Shown: positions 37,801 to 52,800, counted from the stretch's first letter. The stretch: DNA of 64,000 bases from Anadara kagoshimensis (GCA_021292105.1 CM037869.1:4559001-4623000); one strand, 5' to 3'. The notes: a model not told the origin generated them from the sequence alone. Made by a program: numbers and translations.

Positions 37801-40800
37801 CAACAATTAATACTTTATATTTCATTTTACCGAAGTCAATCGTGTCACATGAAGAGTCGTCACAAAATGTATAAAACCCAGAGAGTAAGATAATTATGCT
37901 TTCAGTTTAGTAAGTTATTAATGCAACCGTTATTATTCATGGTTATAGAAATGAAATGATTAAAAGAGCCATGAGACAACCTCGAACCAGATTTACAAAA
38001 ACTAGCGTAGTTCCCCATCACTAGTACAATAAACCTTATGTAAATATGTTTGATTTTCTACCGTTCAAATTAACTAAATTAATTAGCTCTTTAATTTTTT
38101 TTAACGGGGCCTTAAAATTTCTCTTTGTAACTTAGCTATCATTATTTCTCATACACATTGCATACATTTGTATATGTTGTATGGAACTCTTCTTGGCAAA
38201 GTTTAATATGATTTTTAATTGTGCCAGTTATTCTTGTAATTCACATCACAAATTCATGCTAGTCACATGAAGAGACTTGGAGACTAGATTACAAAACAAT
38301 TAAACTAGAAAAATGAGTGTAATAAAGTTTCAAAATTTCATATTTTTTTTAAATTAAAAATGTATTTGTTATATTCACTGTTTTAGAGACCTGTAGCTGT
38401 ACCAGAAGTCACATGCTTTCTTAATGGGACAAACGTTAGACATATCTTCAACATTCAAATTATTGGAATAGCAACACAAAATTGCAATGGTTATAATGTT
38501 TGTAAAACGTGAATAAATTCATGACCAGTTGTCTAAATAACAGTTCGTTTTGTGTTATTACACGTATTGGTTTGTGATTTGCGTAATAAAAAATTGCATG
38601 TATAGTAGTTCTATCTTGGTGTGGTATGTTTCAATTATCATTATAGCGCGCGCGCGTGTTTGTGTGTTCCTACCTTATACTTTCGAATTCGTATTTCTGG
38701 AGGAGGATCATACACAAATCCTTGACCAAACAGCTCTATCTCCTGACAATTATCTGTGGACCTATCACAGGAATAACTTTGATTTGTACCATGTATAAAC
38801 TGATGTGACGAGTTATATATCTCTGGTGGTTCAGCCTTATTGATTGAACAATCTATCTCATCATAACCATCGTTGCAAATACATGTTCCTGTAAATATAA
38901 ACAGAAAGTGTGATATTTTCAGTCTAATAAAAGATTAAATATCGACATAGGAAGGTTAAAAACTAAGTATGTGTTAGACTGTTGATAAAGAGGAAGATCT
39001 TGATCTTCCTACTTGTATTGGATTCCTAAACTCCATAAAAATCCATACAAGGAAAGATATATAGCAGGCTAATCTAAATGTACTACTAAATCATTATCGG
39101 TAACTCTAACACAAATTTTGACAATCGTCAAAGATGGTTTTCAGTCTTATTCAGAAAAAGTATATTCTACATCTAGAATCAACCAAATGTGGATACTCAA
39201 AATTCTAAAGAATTACTCGAAAATCTTGCTTCTAATACTTTATCTCATGTAAAAAGTATACAAACATTTGATTTTTCTACACTATACACCACTATCCCTC
39301 ATTCTAAATTGAAAGAACATATTAAAGAAATTATTCACTTGTCTTTCTTTTACAAAAACGGCAAGTCAAGATACAAATTTCTGGTGCTGAACAGGGATTC
39401 CAAACAAAAATATACTGAAGATATCATCAACAAAATGTTGGAGTTTTTGATAGATATTTGTTGTGTTTGGTAATATAGTTTTTCAGCAAACAATCGGTAT
39501 ACCAATGGGTACAAACTGTGCACAATTGCTTGCTGATGTTTTTCATTTTTTTCTTATGAAGCAGAATTTATGCAGAACCTTGTTAAATCTGGAGAGAAGA
39601 CTGTCGCCAAATCATTCAACTGAACATATAGATATATAGATGACGTTCTGTCTCTTAACAATCCTAAATTTGGAGTCTATGTAAATGTCATCTATCCTAG
39701 TGAGCTTGAAATAAAAGACACGACTGATTCCTCAAGTTCTGCTTCATATTTAGACTTATACCTGAATTATGACGCACACGAAAGGCTACATTTGAAACTT
39801 TTTGACAAACGTGATGACTTCAATTTTTCTATTGTCAACTTTTCTTTTTTATGTAGCAATATACCTGCTTATGGTGTATTTGTTTCCCAATTAATACGCT
39901 ATGGTATAGCTTGTTCCCACTACGGGGACTTTGTACAACGAAGTAGGCTGCTTGCAAACAAATTGTTGACTCAGGGATATTGCAAACCTAGGCTTATCAA
40001 GGCCCTCAAAACGTTTTATGGCCGTCATCACAGTATTGTTGATAAGTTTGATGTCTCTGTGTCCAGGATTGCCCTGGATATATGACGTCTCATAGTTCCA
40101 TGTTCCTTTCACACAATTTTCATTACACACGTGGCGGATGTAGCTAGGTAAACAGGAAGTGCTTATCCTTCTGGAGCACCCGGCCTCACTTCCCTGGTGG
40201 AAGTTCACGTGTCTAACCTCACTTGTCAGTTCCAAAGTTTTTGCTTTGCTTCTGCATTGTGATTCGGACATAGATTAGTATGTTTGTTTTTTATTAATAA
40301 GCACTCTGTTTAATTTGATAATCTGAAACAACTCATTTTTTCAAAGATAACGTACAAAATTTGTACTACAAATATTTCCCAATTGTCTCGCACAGGTAAA
40401 TATGTACAGATAATTGGGTGTTTTTTGTTTTTATGCAATTTGAACCTTAGTCCATTACACCCACGATAAGTTTTATATCTGCAACATTTGTGACAGATTA
40501 TTTTCGCGTAATCATTTCTCTTAATAATATGGAAGTCTAAGAAGTATTAATATTCCCCATACACTCTAAATATTCGCATGTGAGTTGATGGCGTTAAGAA
40601 CACCTCCCATAATTAATAGTAAAGAAATTTCATTCTGAGCGTACATTTGTTGAAAAGGAAAATGACAGATTACAAATGCACACATAAATTAAAGTAACCA
40701 AGACGATAAAACATATAACTTCAGTTTACAATTGAAATAATAACCAATTTCTTAATAGCAACTTCAAACAATAATAGAATATCACTAATCGTGTGTAATA

Positions 40801-43800
40801 TTTAGACATGTGACTTAATTCATTGATCTGGGCGCTTAATATGGATTTCACTTAGGTATAGTAATGATCTCGTGACTGTCTTGAACAAGATGGAGACCTC
40901 CAATCAAACCAGAGAGTTATTATTTTAAGATAGTGTATATTGTTTAGAACTGTGTTTGTAATTGCCAATTTTCCCCTTACTTTTTGGATTGTAATTTGAT
41001 TATTGTTCGGTATGCTTGTGTTTGTTTAATTATCATAGTAATTCATAGTATTTTTTTACTTTGAAAAGAATTTAAGTTATGTTTTAGAACATGTCGATGT
41101 ATGAAATGATGTTTTGCCAAAGGGTATTTTGTATGAAATATACAAAGGGAGGTAACTGTGTCTTTTGCAATTTTATTGTGCCAAGTTATCATCTAGTCCT
41201 AGTCACCTGTAAGGTGTATTTATATTTATTAAAGGTAGGCCATTTTCGAAGAAATGTGTTTTATTCAATGGAGAGATAGTTGTCTTGTAAGTTTCTCTGC
41301 ATGGTATATAAATATGCTACATAACCTAAACATGTGAAAGTATATACTGCCAGAGCCGTTTTGTTCATGACAGTGAAGTTACGCTTTCGTCCATAGAAAA
41401 TCAAATAAATCTCAAAAAAAAAATTATATTATTCACTTACTTGTACCAAGTCGAAACAGGAAATCTGTATGCGCATCCGTGATTAGCGTACAATATTTCT
41501 ACACAGAACAAAACATTGGCGCTATGGGGATTTAACATGTTGAAAAACTAGGCAAATGGCGGACCCTATTGCGCATATGACGTAAAACGTCACCAAGGAC
41601 ATCACTTCCGGCGTAAACACCGTCATTTTAACCATGTTAAATCCCCGTAGTGCCAACATTTTCCTTACCACAGGAATGCTATATGACAATCGCTGATGCT
41701 CATACAGATTTTCAGTTACGACTAGGCACAAGTAGGTAAATAATATCAATTTTTATACAGATTTATTTGATTTTCTATGGAACTTCACTGTCACAAACAG
41801 ACCGGTTCTGACAGTAAAATTACCATTTACGCATATGCCTTGTCCTGAACAACTATTTTGGCAACTGATGCTCTTAATAGCGTCAGTTACATTGGTTAAT
41901 TCTCTTTGTAGTGTTTTGTTAAAGTCCACTGCGTGTACACACTGCAATCTTGCACTTTCGATTTGAACATCTATCCATGCAACGTCGCTTGTTATCTGCA
42001 ATATTCAAAGTATTGCCTTAAGTTGATTTGTTACTTCTATTTTACTTATTGAAACATCTAACAAACATTTGAAGCTCCAAAATTGTGGCATTACACTGGT
42101 GGACTAAGCAATCCTGAGGATATTATTAACTCAGAAGACAACACTGTTTTATTGTCAGAAATATACTAATATCTAAATTTGCTGCTAGTTAAAAATTTTT
42201 AATGTCTCAAAAACTATATACTTCTTTGTGAAGGTATTTGGTTGCATATAATTTGATCCTTTGGATATATATTTTCAACCTTTGATAAAATTTCATTTCA
42301 CAATTTTAGTTCAAGCACTACCAACGAGAAACTATATTCTGAAACGACCGTCTAGTGCTGCAAAATTTCACTAATATAATATGCAATTCAACATTTGAAA
42401 CATTTGTTTTTTTACAACTTTGACCTGATCACTTTTGATGAGAAATATTATTTCGAAACGGACGTCTAATGTTGTAAAATGTTGTAGGTTAAGTGATACA
42501 TATTTACAACTTTAAATTTTGTTAAACTAAAGATCAGATGTTTAAATAACACATAGAATATATAAGTATATACTGTGAATGTTAAAGATAGTTAACGTCC
42601 ATATTCTTCACGATGAATGACAAAGGGCCGATAATGTAAATTCCATGATTCTTGGCATGAAAACGGAAAACTTTAAAAAAGCCGATAAAAGAAGCAGATC
42701 TACTAAGCAGTATTCAAAAAGATGTAATTAAAATAACTTAAAACAATAACATTGACAAAAAAACATACATACTAATACATTTCCAAATAACAATCCTAAG
42801 CAAAGTAAAAACTTGAATCTTTGATTAAACACGTGAAATTCCTCCATTTCCGTATGTTCCGGAAGGTTAAGGACCTCTTTTTTTTAGCTTAATTTACCCA
42901 CCACCAAAGATGAAATCAAAATTGAGAATAATAGGAGCATGGGCCATAGAAATTTTGTATACAATTTAGGACGTCATACGTATCATCTCCAATATTGTGA
43001 CGACGACCATTAGACTTTTTGAAATTCAGAAAATACCAGATGACACCATACGTTAAAATAAATGCGAGATTATAAAATCCATTATGAGTATCCATGTAGG
43101 ATAGTTAAATCTCACCCCAGGGGTTGAACATTTCAGTGAGAGACGAGGCTTGCTGAATCTGAGCAGAAATGTTCAACCCCGAGTGTGAGATTTCCCTATC
43201 CTACACGAATAAAATCGTAATGAATTTTTTTTGCTCCCACTTTAATGCCAATATTTGACTTCAAATTCGATTTACATAGACATTGACGCCATGTAGAAAA
43301 CATTAACTTTGTCATTTAACATTCCATAAAAAAAACCACCATCGGAAAAAAGTACCTGATTTTGGTGTATATTAAAGGTATAAACTACTAAACAAAGTTT
43401 TTTGTTCTAAACTCCTAGAATGAAGATTTGAAACACACTCAAAATTTCTAAATTTTGAACACTTGGGTGTCCTTTGCCCGCAAAATGGCACCATGTTCCC
43501 CACATGATGACGTCACGCTATTGTCTTTTGATTATGACGCCACCAAAAGTAGTTCCGTTGATAATTTGCACGTGCGACTCATAAAGGATTTACATATCCA
43601 CCATTGGTATCTTCAATGGAATATTTTTATATTACATGATTTGTCATGCGAGATAAGATAGTCTTACATATGCTAAATTTAATAGAAGCAGTATAAATTT
43701 ATCTTTTGAATCAACCAAACACTTATTGCTCATGGGAAATATAGTATATTTACGTTTTTTGGAATGGGACATTATTTGTATCAACAATATTTTGATGACG

Positions 43801-46800
43801 GTCATAAAACTTTATAAGGACTTTTTAAAAGTCTAGGGTTGCAGTGCCCAGTCAGTATTTATCCTTAGATATAGATATAGTTATTAATTATCCTGGAATA
43901 TATATGTATAATATTTATATTGTTTACATAACCAACAAATTCAAAATATAAGTTTTGGAAATTTAACATGTGATAAATACTCTTTTATTTGCAATCATTA
44001 CGCTGTATTCTTCTTAAAATTATTTTTGTTCCACAGGAGTCGCTCTATTTGTCTTGCAGGCAACATAGTCATTAAGCGATTTTTCAAGTAATTTGTGTAA
44101 AAATAATCTGTTCTTTATTCGATAAACCTCTTTAAAAAATAATAAAAGAAAGATTCTACTTCTTATATATTGAGTGTATGATAGTCAAAGCACTCACTAC
44201 TCGTGAGAAATTGTATACCGAAATAGTCGCGAAGTGCTGTAAAATTATTACTGGTATAATATGTATTTTAAACCACCGAACCGGTATCTGTTGGCCCGAA
44301 TATATCACAAACTCCGTTGGCAATAAAAGTGTATTATTGTCAGAAATATACTATTTCAAAATTTCCTGCGAGCTTAAATCTAAAATTCCTAAAACAAACA
44401 AAGGTATGCACCCTCAATTTAAGAATTTCCTTAGCTTAATTTGGTTAAGTATATTTTGAATATTTTTTTTTTTCAAACCGATGAAGAAAGTTTAGTTGCA
44501 CAATTTTGGTCCAAACACTACTGATGAGGAAGTGTATTACAAAACGACCGTCTAGCGTTGTATAAAATGAAATATTGAATCAAGGCGAATAACAAACACA
44601 ATATCCAACCTCGTAGTGTTAAACTTAAATCATAAATAGTACAGGGAAAGGGGAATTTGATGATCTTACCATTAAATCTGCCACACATAGGTTAAACGAT
44701 GAGTCGTCTATCACACCTGCTTCTGTACAAAGTTGAATTATTTTTGATTCTTGAAATCTCCGAAAACAAAGATCATAAGCCATTGTTCTGGTGTAGGTCA
44801 CAGCCGATTTCTTTTTTCTTACAAGCTTAAACATCAATATTTTGAAATTTGAAAAAAAGAAATGCTTGATATTGCTGAATATTAAAATTAACAGATATTT
44901 AAGGATTAACAAGAGGCCCATGGGCCTGATACGCTCACCTGACAACTAATGGCTAGCTGATAGATTTAAAGAAAACATAAATACTAAACCCCAATGATTT
45001 TTTTCTTTAAATCATGATAACTGTTGTATCAATACCTACAACATTCTAATATAAATGCCTATACAAAAAGTTAATAGTTTTCAAGATAGTTAACCATTTC
45101 AGTATTGTTTCACATCTGTGACCTTGACCTTTGAACTCATGACCTTTTTCTATACATCAATATGATCGCTGTATCAATACCTACAACATTCTAATATACA
45201 TGCCTATACAAAAAGTTTATAGTTTTCGAGATAATTAACCATTTCGGTATTGTTTCGCATATGTGACCTTGACCTTTGAACCCATGACCTTTTTCTATAC
45301 ATCAAATGATCGTTGTATCAATACTTACAACATTCTAATATACATGCCTATACAAAAAGTTTGTAGTTTTTGAGATAATTAACCATTTGGGTATTGTTTT
45401 GCATCTGGGACCTTGACCTTTGAACCCATGACCTTTTCTATACATTAAAATCATTGTTGTATCAATACCTACAACATTCTAATATACATGCCTATACAAA
45501 AAATTTATAGTTTTCGAGATAATTAACCATTTTGGTATTGTTTCACATCTGTGACCTTGACCTTTGAACCCATGACCTTTTTCTATACATCAAAATGATC
45601 GTTGTATCAATACCTACAACATTCTAATATACATGCCTATACAAAAAGTTTATAGTTTTCGAGATAATTAACCATTTTGGTATTGTTTCGCATCTGTGAC
45701 CTTGACCTTTGAACCCATGACCTTTTTCTATACATCAAAATGATCGTTGTATCAATACCTACAACATTCTAATATACATGCCTATACAAAATGTTTATAG
45801 TTTTCGAGATAATTAACATTTGGGTATTGTTTCACATCTGTGACCTTGACCTTTAAACCCATGACCTTTTTCTATACATCAAAATGATCGTTGTATCAAT
45901 ACCTACAACATTCTAATATACATGCCTATACAAAAAGTTTATAGTTTCAAGATAATTAACCATTTCGGTATTGTTTCACATCTGTGACCTTGACCTTTGA
46001 ACCCATGACCTTTTTCTATACATCAAAATGATCGTTGTATCAATACCTACAACATTCTAATATACATGCCTATACAAAAAGTTTATAGTTTTCAAGATAA
46101 TTAACCATTTCGGTATTGTTTCACATCTGTGACCTTGACCTTTGAACCCATGACCTTTTTCTATACATCAAAATGATCGTTGTATCAATACCTACAACAT
46201 TCTAATATACATGCCTATACAAAAAGTTTATAGTTTTCGAGATAATAATATAATCAGAGGTAAAAAAAATTAGGTCACGACCTTCACAATTGACCTTGAC
46301 CTCAATTTGAAGATACTAACAAGAAGATCAAAACTGAAAACCCCATGTCATTATCTGATCAAATAGTCAAGTTATAACAATTTGAAGCTATTTTACGATT
46401 TTTTCAAATTAAACGCAAAAACGCGTAACCTATTTTTTATCCGAATTTCACAAAATGAACAAACTATAGGCTTAAGACCCTAGAGAAGCCAAATATCACA
46501 TCAGATTTTTTCTCCAATCAGTACTTTCGGAGAAGAAGATTTTTTAAGATTTTTGCACCCCTAGGTCACCTTGACCTAGTTATGGTAGCCATGGCAACGC
46601 CACGAACAAATCTGAATTGCACCGGCCCATATATACTTCTGACAAAGTTTCATTAAAACTGTCCAGTAGTTTCAGAGGAGAAGTCGAAAATAGGTGTTAA
46701 CGACGCACACACGCACACACGCACACACGCACACACGCACACACGCACATACACACGCTGCGCTATGCCATAAGCTCACATGACCTTCGGTCAGGTGAGC

Positions 46801-49800
46801 TAAAAACCAAATAAAGAGTTTAAAAAAGACGGAATGTAAATATAAACATTGCACTGTCTACAAATAGCATTTATTGAGCTAAAACTGTTTTTAGCGCGCG
46901 TTATTCAGTTTACTTTTGAAATAATCCTTCAGTTTACAATTGAAGTTATATCACTATGAACGCCATTTCTAGACACTTCAATGGTTAGATATGTAATTTT
47001 AGATTACAATTTTGTTTTACCCATGATGTTCAAAAGTTTAATCCAATAAGGAGAAATAAAACTAACATCACATTTTAAAGCCTAAACATTAATATTTTGA
47101 TATTTGAAAAAAAGAAATGCTGTTGAATGCTATTGTTGAATATTGCGTATTAAAGCATATTTACAAAATAACGATATTTTGTCTTACAGACTAAAAAAAA
47201 CATACTAATCCAATCACAATCCCAAAGCAAAGAAAAAATATTCCACTGACCATTTAGGTTAAACACGTGAAATTCCACCGTGAAACTTTGAAAGGGTAAA
47301 CACCTCCTGTTTAACTTGCTACGCTAGCCTCGAGCGTAATGAAAATTGAAAGAAAACGATACTATGGGACGTCATAACAATCCTGGACACAGAGACATCA
47401 TACTCACCCACAATTAATATTTTGATTTGTGAGAAATGATCGGCATTTTCTCGACAAAAATGTTTGATGTTTCTAAGCCATAAACTTATTATGATGTCAT
47501 TTAAAGTACTTATTATTAATTATTGTATTTGTTCTTGTCGTGGACAAAATGTTTTTTTAAACACTAGAACTGACAATGACGTCACGCGTATAAGAATAAG
47601 CAAGGGATGAGTGACGTCACATTAGCAATGACAAAGAATTAAAAGAAAACAACAAGATTGTGGGCCTATACATGGGATATGGGTAAATGTTTTTGTCCTT
47701 ATTAAAATTAACAGAGATATTTTAGGATTAAAAATAAAGTACAATACTTTAAAAAGACGGAATGTAAATATAACCATTGAACTGTCTAGAAATAGCATTT
47801 ATAGAGCTAAAACTGTTTTTAGCGCGCGCTATTCAGTTTACAATTGAAGTTATATCACTATATACGGCATTTCTAGACAGTTCAATGGTTAGATATGTAA
47901 TTTTCGATACAATTCTGTTTTACCAATAATCTTAAATTTAGTTGAATCCAATAAGGAGAAATAAAACTAACATCTGATTTTAAAGAATTGCGAAATGTAA
48001 ATATAACCACCAAACTGTGCAGAAATGACATTTATAATGCTGTAATTTATATTGCTAGAACGCCAAGCCAAATGGATAATGTCCACCATTACCGCACTAT
48101 AAACGTCATTTTAGATAGTTAAGTGGCTAAATAGGTAACACTATTTGATTTTGATTTCGTTTTGGTTCATTAAACATTTGACACCTTAACCATTAGTATC
48201 AATTTATTCTAGAAACATTTTCAGACATTTAAACATATATATTATTTTTTTTGTATTCTATACCTTATTTATGTCTGGTTGGGTGTGGTATTCGTACATC
48301 ATGTGAAGAGATCTTTTAGACCGTCGATAATTACAAAATGTTATTGATTTTCCTTTTGAATCAGTGCAATTTGCATACTGTTGATAATCGCATATTGCTT
48401 CTTGATGGATATCAGTCGGGTTTGGCCCTTTATGATTTTGATCATTGAATTCACAATAACAAAACTGGATCGAATTTGGCATTGGAATAAGGGAATCATA
48501 ATTGTCAATACTGTCGCTATGAGGAAATAAATCCTCGCTGGACTCCAACCTTGTAAAATATAAAATTAATACAATTAAACAATTTATGATTTTGAAAGTT
48601 TAGAAAACTAAAAATTCTTGATTAGAAAACGTTCAAAGAATAACATCTGCTAAATATTTTGTTTTATTAAGTATTGATTTCAACAAAGACAAAAAATATG
48701 ACTGAAGTAAACATGAGGACCTTATATCTAAAAATACAATAGCAGTGAATATTAATTATTTTTAAAACTGTTTTAATTCTGTAAGACTAGACGACCGTTT
48801 CATCAGTTGTGGTTGGATCGAAATTATGGAAATTCAATTTTTTTTAAAATGTTGAAATAAAAAAAATAGAAGAACAAAAATAATTTTACCGTATCTTCAG
48901 GCAATAGTACAAACGATTAAGCATAGCTTAGTTTTTTGGGGGAATTTTAAAATTTAAGTAGCGGATAATTTTATGACTAACGCTTATGGCACAATACTAT
49001 ATAATGCCTCCGGTTAGTAAAAAATTACCTTTATAACTACAACTAGTTTTACAGTGACATCTATGACATACAAAATTGGTATCACCCAACAGAAACATGA
49101 TTGTTATATATTTCGAAATGTTATATAAGTTGGAACTTACAAGACGGGACAGATTTTAAAATCATACGTTGATAAAATGTAAAGTTGTCTTTATATTTGA
49201 TTGACTTTGTTCAACAAATCATCCAGTTTCAAGAATAAATAAAATATTATCAGATTTGGTTGATGTTAAGAACTTTTGGGAAGGAAATAATTAGCATTGC
49301 TGTGCCGATCGAGGTGATGCTTTTATTAAACAAATATAAGTTTTTTGTTCACAAAAATTATCAAATACATAATATACTTACTTCCAACTGCTGGAAAAAT
49401 GATTTACGTGTGTCGACATGGGAGGCGTAGGGAAATTGAATTTCCCTGCTTGGTATTCCCCGTTTCTTAATTGGAAATCATTATCAATGTTTTCGTCAAA
49501 GGTTCCACATAATCCTCAGTTTTGTTTATATCCAGAATTGACGGGTAGATATAAACATGCATTATTTCATGCGATAATAGTTGCAATTTTACAATAGTTC
49601 CAGTTGGAAGAAAAATCTGCAATGAATACAGCAGAATGATTCGAACATTATACAATTAATAAGCACCATGGCGAAAAAGTCATATAAATGATTCACATAC
49701 AAACGTTTAACTTCATTATCTGCAAGCATTTCGAAACTGTTGTTTAAAGAAATTCAAAGTTCAATAATTGCATAAAATTAGCGGACCGGATCAAAAGCAT

Positions 49801-52800
49801 TCCTATGCGTTGACATTTGAAGCCAATGCCTTTTGGTATATATCAAAATGATCCCGATATTATTACCTACAATATGCTAAAATAAATGTCTAAATAAAAA
49901 GTTTATTATTTTTCACATAATTAATAGTTCCAGTATTGTAATGCCTCATTGACCATGGCCTTTGAACCCATTGCAATCATCGTTATATCAAGACCTACAA
50001 TATTTTGAAATACATGTCTGTACACAAAGTTTTTCACAAATTTCACAGATATATTAACAAATCCTTTGTTAGTAATGTTGGCCTTAAATACTTTTTCATT
50101 TTCCCAATTTGAACGTCACTGATAACAGTATTGCAATTCCAGTTGCCATTAGATAGTTGTACATAAAATATGTAAGCTATATTACCTGTGCGATCGGGAA
50201 GAAACTTGTTTGAGACGTTCACTATCTTCCTCTTATAGGACTAAAATGGGGAATAATTCTTTAATTTTGTGCACATCTAACAGCCTTTTACACGATAATC
50301 ACCAAATTTCATCAAATTTGGCCCATTAATTTTGAAAATGATAAAAAATGTAAACGGACTGCGGACTTTGTACGACACACGGCAACACTATTGCTAACGC
50401 CCCGGTAAGCTAACACAAAACTAAATAGGGCATGATTAGGACATGAATTATTATGTTCGTTTTTAAATTAAACGAATTTAACACTCTTTAGTTCTGAAAT
50501 GGTAAAGAATTTATACTAAAACTAGATTTGACAAATACACTGACTTAATTTACCCTATAGGTTTTGTCATTGAGTAATGAAAATTTCATATACTAATAAT
50601 TGTAATAGTAATAATTTTAGAAAATGTTGATCACGTATAACTAAAGAAACCTGCAGATAAAATCTATTGATCTTTCACGAGGGAGAACAATTTAAGTCTG
50701 GAAATCTCAATATTTCTCAATCATTATGCAATCAATGGCAACATTTGACTTTACAAAAACGTCTCGATCTCTTACATACGATTACATAACATTAATGTTG
50801 CGTTTTGCCATCCTAAATGGCTGTTTTCGATTTCACATTAATTCTTTATTCTTCCTTTGTATAATAATTACTAACCTCATACTCTGAGCCAATGTATGAA
50901 ACCTTAAGCAAACCATCTTCACATTTTATAAATATGTCGTATTTCATTCTGTAGTCTGGGCAAATGTTCACCATAAAAAACATCTCTCCCGGCATTAATA
51001 ACAACACCACAAAAGCAATATATATCAGCACCCGTCCAACATGCCGTTGTTCTTGCTTGGACCTATAAATTATATATAAATATAAGTTATAGGTAACTAC
51101 GTAACTATTTAAAATGTCATACTTCGTATAATAATAATAATTGTTTACACTCTTATTTAACGTTACACAGACACTGCAACATTTTCAAAGTACCCAATAT
51201 AATAGTATATGTTTTAAATACGTAGTGCTAGATTGGGATGATATGGACAAAAACAAAACAGAAAGACACAAATTAAGTCAAATATATGAACTTCTGCAAG
51301 AAGCAATCAAAAACAAGAATGAAAGGATCTAAAACTAAGCAAGATATATCCAATGTAATTTTTATTACAGATACAATAGTAAACAATATTGCGATTACTG
51401 TGCTAACCTTTTTTATGGACCTTGATAAGACTAGGAAAATTTGTGAGCAGCTTGCTTACCCCTAGTGTGAAAAGATAATATTTAACTTACAGTCATTTTT
51501 AGTTGTGTATGTCTGTACATTAGAAATGACCCCTGCATGTGCATTTCATAATGGCTAAAGTAACAAAATAAAAAAATGGAATACAAAATAGACTTACAGA
51601 AATAAGTAAAACAAAATAAAATGAATAAAAAATGCAATAAAGTTTTAAATAACATTAGATACAACCGACACAAGTTTGGCTCCTATTAATTGCAAAAGCT
51701 AGTTATCTCATTTATATGTTACAGGCACACAAAAAATTACTGTCTTATTGCAAAAACTGAGATGAGAACAAAATTTCAAAATATAAAACTTTCATTCTAC
51801 GTCAGATTATATTAATATCTTTTTTGAGTATAACGTTACACAAAAAATAACATTCTTTAATATTTTAATATTTTCAGAATGGATTGTAACGAATAAAATG
51901 GAAGTAATCACATAAAATTATGTTTTATCTTACAAGTCATATGTATTTTAAATTTATTCATGCTTGAACTAATACAAGGGTGTCCGATACATGATTCTGT
52001 ATCAGGCATATGCCTGATAAAAAGTCGCGTGCGTTTGTTCGGGACCACTTCAGATTCGTAGTAATGACGTCATCAGATTGTAACGTAAACAAAGGTTTTC
52101 CCTAGGTCTTGTCGTGTCAAGACAAATGAATGCAATTACAAACTACGAAAAATCGTAAAAAATGTGAATTTTTATCTGAAAATAAAACGGTAAAATGTAA
52201 TTCTTGGCAATGACGGCAAGGTTATTTGTATCAGTACTTAATATATTCAATGTTATCCAATGATGATTCATCTGCCAAAGTAAATGTTCCATTCGTGTGA
52301 ATTGAAACTGCACAAAGAACTTAAAACACTGCCATAATCATAAGTATTAATAACAAATAATCGCCATTTCCATTTTCCAAAAATTTCATTGCTTAAAGAG
52401 TGTTGATCACACATGACGTCCAATGAAATGACGCCCGCCAACCGTGATCAATGTTTTTTACTGTGACGTTACATGCCCCAGATATCCATCCCAAAAGTAG
52501 TATATACTATGCTTAACTTTATTTAAGAAACTTGGTAGTTTTTTGCTAAATTTGTAAACATTGTAACATAAAAATATCATTTATATCTTAAGTATGTACG
52601 AAATTTGTATCAGAGTCTTGTTTTGTCCCCATGACACACCACGAATCGCCGCACAGCGGCTCGTTGTGATATCGTCATGGGAACAAGACTCGACTCCGAT
52701 ACAAATCCCGTACATACATAAGATATAAATAATATAATATAAGATATAAATAATATGTGTTTATTGCCTTTTTTAAGCATTTTTATCCATTTAGTTTATA

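Larger units (their letters stand above)
44910..46807. mobile_element. 1.9-kb element with GCTCACCTGA/TCAGGTGAGC ends and internal 145-bp repeats
   Basis: Starts CAAGAGGCCCATGGGCC and GCTCACCTGAC, and ends GGTCAGGTGAGCTAAAAAC. The homologous site in unit B (about 47724-47738) lacks it, which fixes its limits. It holds eight 145-bp repeats, a conserved 3' part with TTTCATTAAAACTGTCCAG and a CACACACG microsatellite. No transposase was seen. The end sequences belong to a family common in bivalve introns (from memory, not checked). Confidence 0.8.
44824..47985. repeat. Tandem duplication of an intron segment (two units)
   Basis: Unit A (44824-47080) and unit B (47080-47985) share AAACATCAATATTTTGA/AAACATTAATATTTTGA plus GAAAAAAAGAAATGC at the left, ATTAAAATTAACAGA in the middle, AAGACGGAATGTAAATATAA, and GGAGAAATAAAACTAACATC at the right. 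Unit A carries a later 1.9-kb insertion at 44910-46807; unit B carries a Penelope-like fragment. Confidence 0.75.
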
